DNA from: Pteria penguin
Taxonomy: Eukaryota; Mollusca; Bivalvia; Pterioida; Pteriidae
Assembly: GCA_035048485.1 (NCBI GenBank)
Contig: CM068588.1
Span: 1,054,001 to 1,118,000, forward strand
Length of the DNA: 64,000 nt
Reading direction: 5' to 3'
Shown: piece after piece, positions 58,501-64,000 of the stretch
Layout: each line of letters opens with the position of its first letter
Numbering within the stretch: the first letter of the stretch is position 1
Program-made: the position numbers and the translations under genes
Notes under the pieces: model-generated
What the model was told of the DNA's origin: nothing
The model's database searches: none
The model's input: only the letters and a program-made list of their open reading frames with translations

Positions 58501-58819
58501 CATTCTGGAGCAGCAAATGAGGCAAGGTCAGCATCGCAGTAACATTCAGAGTACCTATGTAAATGTGGACAAGTGCACAGACTATCACTATGGTGATGTG
58601 GAGGGTGATTCCTCACCAAAAGCTTCACCTAAAACATCATCAAAGTCTTCTCAAGGAACTTCAAAATCGCTTCCAAGAGCATCAACAAGCTCATCACCAA
58701 GGTCATCTCAAGAAGCTTCAAGGTCACTTCCAAGAACATCAAGTTCATCTCCAAAGATGTCTCCAAGGTCTACTCAAGGTGTTCCAGGACATATAGATAC
58801 TTTACAGACAGATGTTTAA
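33454..58819 (+). CDS. MET: MET/RON-family receptor tyrosine kinase, complete, 19 exons
   Basis: Exons: 33454-34581, 37681-37878, 39408-39539, 41374-41565, 42487-42626, 43562-43694, 43944-44080, 44232-44435, 46934-47033, 47812-48078, 49728-49886, 50594-50873, 51489-51644, 52731-52814, 53022-53206, 54497-54606, 55724-55886, 57022-57158 and 58411-58819. All have GT..AG introns and join in frame to 1437 aa, close to the length of vertebrate MET and RON. Domain order: signal peptide (1 to about 20), Sema (to about 486), PSI (487-550), four IPT/TIG domains (551 to about 950), transmembrane helix (about 954-976), juxtamembrane, kinase (about 1064-1332), tail. This order is found only in the MET/RON family, which in vertebrates binds HGF/MSP-type ligands. 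The ligand here is unknown. All catalytic motifs are intact, so an active cell-surface receptor is expected. Whether it is orthologous to MET, RON or the ancestor of both cannot be decided here. Confidence 0.95.
34560..35300 (+). repeat. 61-bp array of exon 1 end plus donor, intron 1
   Basis: Counting the exon itself, about 12 copies of 'cacgagctgcagtagagat' followed by 'gtaagtcgatgcttttct' repeat every 61 bp. Each copy keeps the strong donor gtaagt. Because 61 is not a multiple of three, transcripts using any later donor would meet the TAG in 'gagctgcagtag' of the second copy. Confidence 0.95.
35310..35690. other. Receptor intron 1: MITE-like fragment
   Basis: Contains 'gcacggatccagaggagtga', similar to 28406-28425, perhaps one end of a second small MITE family. 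Otherwise nothing was recognised. Confidence 0.35.
35690..35900. repeat. Degenerate CTGT-rich array
   Basis: Three or four units of about 60 bp of the type 'aggaatgaattt..ccatctgtctgtctgtc..agtgacat'. Confidence 0.6.
35940..37320 (+). repeat. About 33-bp array of tRNA-A-box-like units
   Basis: About 40 units read 'ggcgtagctcagtcggtagg' then 'gtgcttggcttgtc'. The core TAGCTCAGTCGG matches the Pol III A-box pattern and the 5' half of a tRNA (acceptor start plus D-arm). No B-box occurs in the units. The right edge runs into a SINE-like body at 37320-37560, suggesting the head of a SINE was amplified. Minus-strand ORFs of 119 and 115 codons are artefacts. Confidence 0.85.
37320..37560 (+). mobile_element. 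SINE body at the end of the tRNA-like array
   Basis: 'ggtctaaatgcatgtgcaag' followed by 'gcatctggcagat' and 'tcttaacac' resembles the body and tail of the 13.1-kb SINE. No B-box is clear. Confidence 0.45.
37681..39539 (+). CDS. Receptor exons 2-3: end of the Sema domain
   Basis: Exons 37681-37878 (66 codons) and 39408-39539 (44 codons), both phase 0, finish the seven-bladed Sema propeller (residues 377-486). Recognisable blade strands are [13 protein letters not shown] and NIYLLSADK, the latter just before the PSI domain, as in MET and plexins. Confidence 0.85.
38185..39245. repeat. 45-bp minisatellite, about 23 copies, intron 2
   Basis: The unit is 'atggtttccataaaactgac' plus 'ttatctcacaactagtgattttact', exactly 15 codons. 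A 307-codon ORF results and is spurious. Unlike other arrays in this gene, it shows no match to exon ends. Confidence 0.95.
39790..40545 (+). repeat. About 58-bp array derived from the exon 3 end plus donor, intron 3
   Basis: Exon 3 ends 'ctatcagcagacaag' with intron start 'gtatattatcatgctatag'. The array unit reads 'ctactgtcaactgacagtgt' then 'attttatgatgtatatatagtc'. Flanking, less changed copies keep 'gctgacaaggta' (39893, 40487). About ten copies. Confidence 0.8.
40630..41090. repeat. 45-bp array, about ten copies, intron 3
   Basis: The unit is 'atgtcagacctcctgactgc' plus 'tgaggtactctatttcaaggttaac', 15 codons, making a spurious 138-codon ORF. No convincing match to exon 4 was found. Confidence 0.9.
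41090..41215 (+). mobile_element. SINE 3' fragment, intron 3
   Basis: 'gatccctcactgctttgtgt' to 'ggtgtcatgtaaaac' matches the 3' half of the minus-strand SINE at 22740-23015. The tRNA head is absent. Confidence 0.55.
41215..41335. repeat. Short array, about 17-bp unit
   Basis: About seven units of 'attgttaccttggtgatt', just upstream of the PSI exon. Confidence 0.75.
41374..41565 (+). CDS. Receptor exon 4: PSI domain
   Basis: 64 codons, residues 487-550. The Cys-rich PSI pattern is clear: [14 protein letters not shown], then QCGWC, then C..C (DRCTFQSEC) and a final Cys before the linker. QCGWC is characteristic of PSI domains of MET, plexins and semaphorins. PSI positions the Sema propeller on the IPT stalk. 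Confidence 0.95.
41566..42425 (+). repeat. About 28-bp array derived from the exon 4 end plus donor, intron 4
   Basis: Exon 4 ends 'cctgtaattaaccag' with intron start 'gtatatta'. About 25 units read 'cctgtaatctaccaggtgtg' then 'taataaca', each with a GT at the homologous place. A larger block ('tatctactggtgtgtaacaa') recurs three times. Confidence 0.9.
42487..49886 (+). CDS. Receptor exons 5-11: IPT/TIG domains 1-4 (start)
   Basis: Exon pairs 5-6 (IPT1, residues 551-641), 7-8 (IPT2, 642-755), 9-10 (IPT3, 755-877) and 11 with the start of 12 (IPT4) form the Ig-like stalk. The IPT signature P-x-x-G-P-L-(T/S)-G-G-T is present in IPT1 and IPT2. The segment FTYYPDPEF in exon 10 parallels the end of IPT3 in MET. 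Exon 8 encodes four consecutive Arg (44287-44298, residues 706-709, [10 protein letters not shown]), a possible proprotein-convertase site not known at this position in vertebrate MET. Confidence 0.9.
42640..43560. other. Receptor intron 5: nothing recognised
   Basis: AT-rich intron with a loosely repeated motif ('accattagagacagg..taatatttcacatg' near 42760 and 43258). No exon-like segment. Confidence 0.45.
44400..45060 (+). repeat. About 30-bp array derived from the exon 8 end plus donor, intron 8
   Basis: Exon 8 ends 'aaatctatccagag' with intron start 'gtatgtattcct'. About 17 units read 'aaatccatccagaggtctgt' then 'attccttat'. The exon part is nearly unchanged, while the donor has drifted from gtatgt to gtctgt in most units. 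Confidence 0.9.
45150..46735. repeat. 30-bp minisatellite with GGATCC and TACATGTA, intron 8
   Basis: About 53 units of 'ggatcccattagtacatgta' plus 'gtctctgatt'. Shorter variants lack 'ccc' or the 'acatgta' part. Larger blocks with the same variant order recur, showing multi-unit duplication. Minus-strand ORFs are artefacts. Confidence 0.95.
47400..47530 (+). mobile_element. Possible SINE 3' fragment, intron 9
   Basis: 'gcatgtcatccagatgctgt' then 'cactgtttaaatgaaaaat' resembles the SINE tail at 13.2 kb. Weak. Confidence 0.3.
47620..47790 (+). mobile_element. Truncated tRNA-derived SINE, second family
   Basis: Starts near a B-box GGTTCGATTCC and continues with 'gaggttggttacttcctgct' and a tail ending 'aatcaaccaacc'. 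It is the same family as 49279-49460, missing the A-box part. It ends about 20 bp before the exon 10 acceptor. Confidence 0.65.
48425..49235. repeat. Dispersed repeat, copy 1, intron 10
   Basis: Shares several blocks with 60690-61330: 'ggtcacagctgacaaa', 'gatgattactcaagtacctt', 'attgattttggggtcaaa' and the end 'ggggcatatgttttacaaac'. The 'gatgataactcaagtacttt..ggtcacagctgac' module is tandemly repeated within it. No coding capacity was seen; type unknown. Confidence 0.7.
49279..49460 (+). mobile_element. tRNA-derived SINE, second family, full-length-looking
   Basis: The head 'agtggtgtagtggttaaaca' has an A-box, followed by a good B-box GGTTCGATTCC in a T-arm-like stem (ccggg..cccgg). The body is 'gaggttggttaacctcctgc' and the tail is 'gacgtaaaacaccaatcaac'. 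The acceptor stem does not pair, so it is not a functional tRNA gene. Confidence 0.8.
49900..50590. other. Receptor intron 11: nothing recognised
   Basis: Ordinary intron apart from a 22-bp-scale repeat of 'gcattttggtactgccatga' at about 50100-50140. Confidence 0.45.
50594..50873 (+). CDS. Receptor exon 12: end of IPT4, transmembrane helix, juxtamembrane start
   Basis: 93 codons plus one base. After [11 protein letters not shown] (last IPT strand) comes a hydrophobic run of about 23 residues (954-976), ending in a basic stop-transfer MKMR. The juxtamembrane part contains [15 protein letters not shown] do not see a clear counterpart of the MET juxtamembrane DYR c-CBL docking motif. The donor is gtgagt. 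Confidence 0.92.
51489..57158 (+). CDS. Receptor exons 13-18: tyrosine kinase domain
   Basis: Exons 51489-51644, 52731-52814, 53022-53206, 54497-54606, 55724-55886 and 57022-57158. Motifs: glycine loop [12 protein letters not shown] (1073-1084), VAVK Lys1100, helix-C Glu1118, hinge [17 protein letters not shown] (1193-1200), DFG (1213-1215) and activation-loop Tyr1221, Tyr1225 and Tyr1226 (DIYERDYY). The substrate-site motif [11 protein letters not shown] follows, then [13 protein letters not shown]. The Y-x3-YY pattern and PYMKHGDL are diagnostic of MET/RON. All residues needed for catalysis are present. The glycine loop is split by intron 13. Confidence 0.95.
51600..52570 (+). repeat. About 90-bp array of exon 13 end (glycine-loop codons) plus donor, intron 13
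   Basis: About ten copies of 'gagtggctagcactgggcga' + 'aatccttggcagag' + 'gtaaaagacagttata', with a spacer 'gtaggcaggggttaacttac'. One copy (about 51808-51890) extends further into the exon ('gctagtgctcaaagat'). Most units keep the GT donor but have no acceptor. Confidence 0.92.
53255..53600. repeat. Dispersed repeat fragment with CTGT tract, intron 15
   Basis: 'tgcccttgtttgaaaaatat' then 'aggggcatttgtattgtcag' and (CTGT)n resembles the low-complexity start of a dispersed element. Boundaries and type are unclear. Confidence 0.4.
53755..53910. repeat. Short degenerate array, about 18-bp unit
   Basis: Units of 'cagtatttacaggacctc' recur about eight times in intron 15. Confidence 0.75.
54155..54420 (+). 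mobile_element. Degenerate second-family SINE, intron 15
   Basis: Contains 'tgtagtggttaagtactgga' and 'taatggttaagtgcttaact' (two A-box-like heads). A tail 'ccatgtcaagatatgactga' then 'aacattgttaaaaacg' matches the body at 49379-49430. The B-box has decayed. Confidence 0.55.
54620..55245. other. Receptor intron 16, left part: nothing recognised
   Basis: AT-rich sequence; no exon-like segment was seen. Confidence 0.45.
55250..55722 (+). repeat. 19-bp array running into the exon 17 acceptor, intron 16
   Basis: About 24 units of 'gtattgtgacttacactga'. The last unit reads 'gtattatgacgacag' and ends at the exon 17 acceptor, so the acceptor itself sits in a mutated repeat unit. There is little pyrimidine tract. 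Confidence 0.9.
56055..56265 (-). mobile_element. Degenerate first-family SINE, intron 17
   Basis: 'ggtgatggcatctgcctgat' to 'gcagtgaggggatcttttat' matches the 22.7-kb SINE in the same orientation. The tRNA head is badly decayed. Confidence 0.55.
56270..57000. other. Receptor intron 17, right part: nothing recognised
   Basis: AT-rich intron; no repeat or exon-like segment was supported. Confidence 0.45.
57165..58405. other. Receptor intron 18: nothing recognised
   Basis: AT-rich intron without a clear repeat or coding segment. Confidence 0.45.
58411..58819 (+). CDS. Receptor exon 19: end of the kinase domain and C-terminal tail
   Basis: 136 codons including the stop. The kinase ends with [14 protein letters not shown]. 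The tail has STYVNVDKC, with Tyr1351 at 58556-58558. YVNV followed by a Cys shortly after parallels the second docking tyrosine of vertebrate MET (YVNV, a GRB2-type pYxN site). The first MET docking motif (YVHV) is not present. The last 70 residues are Ser/Pro-rich with a loose repeat of the type SSPRSSQ-A-S-SLPR. Confidence 0.92.
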
Positions 58820-60685
58820 TATCAAAATGAAGCAGGGAATGTATCAAAAGTGAGAAAAGTCATTGCATTAGAAAATTATGGATAAAATACATAGAAATTC
58901 CCTTTCCAAAATTTCAGAAAGTATATCACAGGTTAGATAAAACTGAGGTTGTGGAGAATTTAGGTACCAAAAATATTTCTTGATTGCTGAGGGATACTTA
59001 CAAAAGTGTCGGTCAGTCTTTGATAGGGGATGGTATCAAGAGTATTTTCTTGATAGATGAGAGTTTCTTAATAAAAATGTTAAGGGTCAACTGATTGGGG
59101 AAGATATCAAGGGTTGTTTTCAGTTGGATTTATCAAGCCTAAGTCCATATACGTGCCTAGGTTATAAATGAATGCCATGACAAATTTTTCATACTATTAA
59201 CCTGATATTTGTTTTTATATTTTTACATAGATTGTAGAATGTGTTGCATACTACAAATCAGTTTTGGCAACTGAAAATTGTTTGTTGTTTAATATATATG
59301 TACTTACATGTGTAGACAACTGGAGTTGTGTCCCTTTTTACCTTTTGTTTCTCATTTTAATACTTCTATAAAAGAAAACCATTTCTTCATCTCGGTTTGC
59401 AAGTATTGATTTTACATTGGTTACTATATATTTTCATTTAACTTGTCATGTAGTTGAAAATGAACAAATTTGTAAGCATGAAACATTCCCCGTAAATTGT
59501 TGCCATGGTTACATCCTTCATGAATTCCTTCCTTAGTATTTATTCTACAAAGTACATATGGTTATCAAAGTTTATTTGGAGAACAAATCTAATTAGTTAA
59601 TTCTTCTGAAATCGGCTAAGCACCTTACTTCTCATTTTTCTTGGCTTTCATTCTATAAAATGGACATCATTGATACATGCATTTTTAACTGAGTGCTTAG
59701 ACAGCATTTGTGAGTCTGTAACTTTGTTTAAAATCACTGCTTAGGATAAGAAAATTATTATTGGGTTTATGTGGCCTCTTTCTGAGAAAAAAATGGCAAA
59801 TATTTTCACATGCTCAAAAGATAAAATAGGAAGTTACCTTTGATGTCACTACAGAATAATCTCACTCCTTTCTCTGTAATACTGTCGAAAGATGTTGTAA
59901 ATGCTACTTCCAGGTTGAACCTGAGGGACAAATGTTTAGGTTTGATGAAATGATTTACTACGCTATTTTAGATTGCTGTAAAACAAGATCTTATGAATAG
60001 TTTTTATTCATTCCTTGTTAAACAGGATGTAATATTATTCATGAGGCATTTCCATTTTAGAAAATTAAACTTTTCCCCCATTTGACCTCATTTTACACAA
60101 ATTATTGCCTTTTGATGAAATTCAGTATTCTGCAAAGATTTCAGCCCTTTAAGAATTGAAGTGAAATTCTTTGTATATCCTTTGCATGAGGTCCTACCTC
60201 TTTGTTTGGTCCTGGTTGCACTTTGTTTTCTGGAGCCTGAGTCGATACAAATGCTTATTGTCCCAAAGTTAAAAGCTTATAATTGTTAAGATTTTGTAGC
60301 ATTCATGTATATCTCTTAATGTTGGGCATCATTCTAACCTTAGTGGTAAGAACTTGTACTTTAATGTGTACTTGATACATCTCTGCACACGATGTTGCAC
60401 TTTTTTTTCTTTGTATTGTAGACATCTGTTGTACATATAAATCTGCTCGTGTACTCAGGTTAGCCTCTAAGGCATAGATGACACTCTTGTTACTTTATAA
60501 TCTTTGTGTCCATTCTTATTTCTTGATATCTATAAATGTTTATTTGCTGATTTGAATTCTTATAAGATTTGTACCACCTGATATGTAATTAATGTCACCT
60601 CTCTCACCTGTGCTTGAATGTTCCTAGTATGTACAGTTTACTGTCATCCCTTATGTGTTACTGAGAGTTAACAGGTAGGGGAGTC
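58820..60685. other. 3' UTR and 3' flank of the receptor gene
   Basis: AT-rich sequence without ORFs. An AATAAA at 59070-59075 is the first good poly(A) signal. The true 3' end cannot be fixed from sequence alone. Confidence 0.5.
59070..59075 (+). terminator. Possible poly(A) signal of the receptor gene
   Basis: AATAAA, 251 bp after the stop codon. Confidence 0.35.
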
Positions 60686-60689
60686 AGTA

Positions 60690-61330
60690 AACTGCACGGC
60701 CTGGGTAAAAAAGTCAAAGGTCACGGTCACAGCTGACAAAATTAGACTGTAATTATTGGTTTCCGGATGATAATTCAAGTAGTTTTCATCATATTCAAAT
60801 CAAATTTTGTTATACGCTTACTTATCAAGAGAGAAAAAACACTATTGATTTTGAGGTCAAAAGTTTCGTAGGTCAGGGTCACAGCTGACAAAAATAGACT
60901 GTAATCATTAGTTTCTGAATGATTACTCAAGTACCTTTAAAATCAAACATGGATATATGCTAACTAATCAAAAGAGGTGATACCCAATTGATTTTGGGGT
61001 CAAAAGGTCAAAAGTCAAGGTCACACCTGATAGAAAAGATTGAAATTATTGGTTTTCAGGCTATTATCATATATTATTAACTGCTCATCAGAATTTGATC
61101 CTATTTCACATATTTACAGGTCAATTTCCTTTAAACAGAGATAAGTTAAAATCTTATGAAAAGGAAAGAATGCCTATAAATTTGAGGATCAATATGTCAA
61201 AAGGCAAGGTCACTACTGGTAATATTTTTAAGTGTTATGGCCCATGAACTTTAGATTTGGGAAAGGTTTTTTGCTGCCATGAGTAAAGCCTACATCGGGG
61301 GCATATGTTTTACAAACATGCTCTGATTGG
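60690..61330. repeat. Dispersed repeat, copy 2
   Basis: The same block order as 48425-49235, including 'ggtcacagctgacaaa', 'ttgattttggggtcaaaagg' and the end 'gggggcatatgttttacaaa'. About 80 percent alike by eye in matching blocks. Confidence 0.7.
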
Positions 61331-61334
61331 TCTG

Positions 61335-62315
61335 AATTTTGAATGCACATTTGCATCCATTGTAGGAATTCATTTCAATTTTGAAGTGTATATATAAAAA
61401 TTCCAATTGTTCAGACAAAGAGATTTTCAAAAAGTTTGTATCTAGCCTGAAATAGACAAATAAGACTAACATTGTCCATGTAGATATTATGCTGTTATTG
61501 GTGGCTAATGAAGTCAGAACAATTAAAATTATGTACACACAAGTATGTGTATGATCCACTATGTGATTTTTTTTTCAAATTCAAAAGTAGGAATAAGAAA
61601 CAAAACGATTGTGTTGGACGGTTGCTTGAGATATTGTATGTTTTTAATAATTTTTCAGACAGGGACGTAATTTAATAACCAGTTTTATTTACAATAAGTG
61701 GGTATCTCAGTATAGTACTTCAGAATTAGGTCAAGAGAAGTAGAAAGTGCTCGTTGTTATTTTTGTGAGATTTCATCTGATATATATCCAGTGCTTAAAA
61801 TTTCCTGCATGCAGCATCCTCCTCAAGTGTCACTGGAAACCTGACATCAGATGTCCTAGTACGAGTCTATCACTGCCGCCATGTTTTTATGTTGAATAAG
61901 GTCACTGGGTGAATTCATTTTTATGTCGTCTGCAAAGCTGCGTGACATACAGGAATAAATTTGTCTGGCGCCAATCTTGTAGGAGGTTTCTGGTATGCTT
62001 TTTTTTTCTCGTTCTTTAATTTTTTTTGTTTTACGGAAGTTTTTTTTGTTTTTGTTTATTGTGTTTTTTTGTTATTTTTTCACATCTTTTCCACCATTGG
62101 TAATAGGCCTGTAATATTTCTCACTTTTGTTACTTGTGGTCAAACCTATATAATAATAAAAAAATAGGTTTTTTTACTTTATATGTCTATAGCAGAAGCA
62201 GTTGTTCGAATGATTCTAGTGATAAGGGGGTATAAAATGAGGCATATATCTTTGCTGTAAAAACCTTCAAATAAAGGTCACAAGAGGAAAGATTTATTTG
62301 TGACCTTTATACAGC
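61335..62315. other. Intergenic DNA, no gene seen
   Basis: AT-rich with T-rich tracts near 62000-62090; only short ORFs. Confidence 0.45.
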
Positions 62316-62319
62316 GGTG

Positions 62320-62465
62320 ACCTTAATGCAGAGGTGACCTTTATTCAGAGGTGACATGTATACAGAGGTAATCTTTATACAAAGATGAGCCTCATACATA
62401 AGTGACCTTTATATAGAGATGACCTTTATACACAAGTGACCTTTATACAGAGGTGACCTTTATAT
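62320..62465. repeat. Short array, about 17-bp unit
   Basis: Units of 'gtgacctttatacagag' recur about nine times. Confidence 0.8.
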
Positions 62466-62592
62466 TAAGGTTTTTTTGCAAGAAAACCTAGAAAATAGAA
62501 ATTTTTAAAACCAACCTTTATAAGCAGTGACCTTTTATCACAGGTAGTCGTTAGGACAGTTTGTGTTGTTAATAGTGTTATAGATAGGGTTA

Positions 62593-63052
62593 CTGTCCGC
62601 GCCACTCACTTTGTAAACCGGAAAATCTGGATTTTCACTTATTTATCTTTAAAATAGTTTTACAAAATTAATATCAATCGACAGATCTTGTTTAGTCGTA
62701 ACTTTTGGTGTATGGTATATTTTTGTACGAAGAAGCATTCATATTTTATAGGGAAAAATCATTTTAGATAGGGCGTTTTCTATGTTAATTTTGACGTGAC
62801 TTCGCCGATGTTTAACATTGAGTCTATGGGAAACTTGGCGACGTCACGTCAAAATTTAACATGAAAATCGCCCTATCTAAAATTGATTTTTTTCTATAGA
62901 ATATGAACGCTTCTTCATACAAACATATAGCATACACCAAAAGTTACGACTAAACAAGATCTATCGAATGGTGTTGCCTTTTTGAAATTATTCTGAAGAT
63001 GAATAACTGAAAATCCAGATTTTCCAGTTTCCAGAGTTAGTGGCGCGGACAG
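62593..63052. mobile_element. 460-bp foldback element with TA target-site duplication
   Basis: Left end 'ctgtccgcgccactcacttt' and right end 'gagttagtggcgcggacag' are inverted copies. Complementarity runs through arms of roughly 210 bp to a centre near 62815-62830. TA flanks both ends (62591-62592, 63053-63054), as for Tc1/mariner-type MITEs. There is no ORF. Confidence 0.85.
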
Positions 63053-63054
63053 TA

Positions 63055-64000
63055 GGAATATACCTATGATCATTTTGGCTTGATTATAGACTTCATTTTC
63101 ATTTCTTTTGGGTGATTCAAGTTGAGCTCGTTGTACTGAAATAGAGGATATTTAAGTTTCTTTAAGATATAACCTAGCGTATTGTGAAGATGAATTTTTA
63201 AAAGTAGATTATGTTTATTAAAACATATGTATATTTTGGAAGATAATTATAAATTATGTTATTACATCTTAAAAATTATATAATGGTCAAATATGAATAC
63301 ATATGCCATTTAACAATATATTTATACATTGTACTTAATTTTGATGTAATATATTTCGGGAAATTTTGATTATATGTCATAAGTTTCATAATATATTCTT
63401 GTGTTATGATGAAAATGCTATAAAACTAAGATACACACACGTGCACACAATCACACACACATACATACTGCTGTCTGGAGCACTAATCCCGTTTGCCCTT
63501 AAAATCACGGATATTTCTGACGTTATCACCTCAGACCCTATACATGTCTGTCAGGTTCTTCTTGTCGTAAGCAATGCTACCAGTTTTGGGGTTTTTTGGG
63601 GCAGAATTTGTAATAGAATAAAAGTACCATGGCAAATGCAAAATTTTAAAGGGAAATTTATATAGATGTAGCTTCCCCCTCCCAACCCCAAATCCAAATG
63701 GTATATCTATTAGGAATGCTGCCAGAACCCTTTTCATATTTGGTGATGACATTTCTATCCTTGTATGGCAAAACTTTTCACTCTCACATGAGTTCTACTT
63801 TTTGTCCTACTCTGCCCTGCCTGAATTTTCCCAGATGAAATGCCCTATTCTAATTGAACTTGATTAAAATTAATAGATTACTTCGCCGATGTATTAAGTA
63901 AAGTTATTTTTAGTTAGACCTAAGTTGCTCTGATTATCTTTGTTTTCATGTCGACAAATTTATTCCGGTTATCGCGATATTTTCGGGTACGGGGAATTAG
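63055..64000. other. Intergenic DNA, no gene supported
   Basis: AT-rich sequence with a (CA)-rich tract at about 63433-63463. A 99-codon ORF at 63366-63665 has no recognisable feature. Confidence 0.4.

Overview
The window is animal nuclear DNA. It has intron-rich genes with GT..AG junctions, TATA boxes and AATAAA signals, it is AT-rich with many tandem repeats, and it carries tRNA-derived SINEs and foldback MITEs. The gene content (chymotrypsin/elastase-like protease, chitin-binding type-2 protein, MET/RON-type receptor tyrosine kinase) and the repeat style suggest a lophotrochozoan, most likely a bivalve mollusc. That assignment is inference, not a database match.

Layout, all main genes on the + strand. 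(1) 1-1940: a decayed Ty3/gypsy integrase remnant on the minus strand, then AT-rich DNA. (2) 1998-7354: a six-exon secreted serine protease of 267 aa with a complete His/Asp/Ser triad. (3) 7555-10735: a 42-bp minisatellite and a 21-bp array split by an inserted element. (4) 11550-17930: a five-exon secreted protein of 240 aa with three chitin-binding type-2 domains. (5) 18-33 kb: mostly non-coding DNA with SINEs, MITEs and arrays, plus one possible 5' gene fragment at 19.6 kb and one unidentified minus-strand ORF at 25 kb. (6) 33454-58819: a complete 19-exon receptor tyrosine kinase, predicted 1437 aa, of the MET/RON family (Sema, PSI, four IPT domains, one transmembrane helix, kinase, tail with a YVNV motif). 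All 19 exons join in frame. (7) 58.8-64 kb: 3' flank, a dispersed repeat and a 460-bp foldback element.

The most unusual feature is the number of tandem arrays seeded on splice junctions. In at least seven introns across all three genes, the repeat unit is a copy of the neighbouring exon end plus the start of the intron (or the acceptor plus the exon start). The result is many decoy splice sites beside the real one. The best cases follow kinase-receptor exons 1, 3, 4, 8 and 13. A second unusual array (35.94-37.32 kb) is built from about 40 copies of a tRNA-A-box-like unit.

The three genes are not obviously one functional unit. The protease and the chitin-binding protein are both secreted. 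The receptor would signal at the cell surface. Many long ORFs in the window are artefacts of repeats whose period is a multiple of three (42, 45 and 45 bp, GAT).
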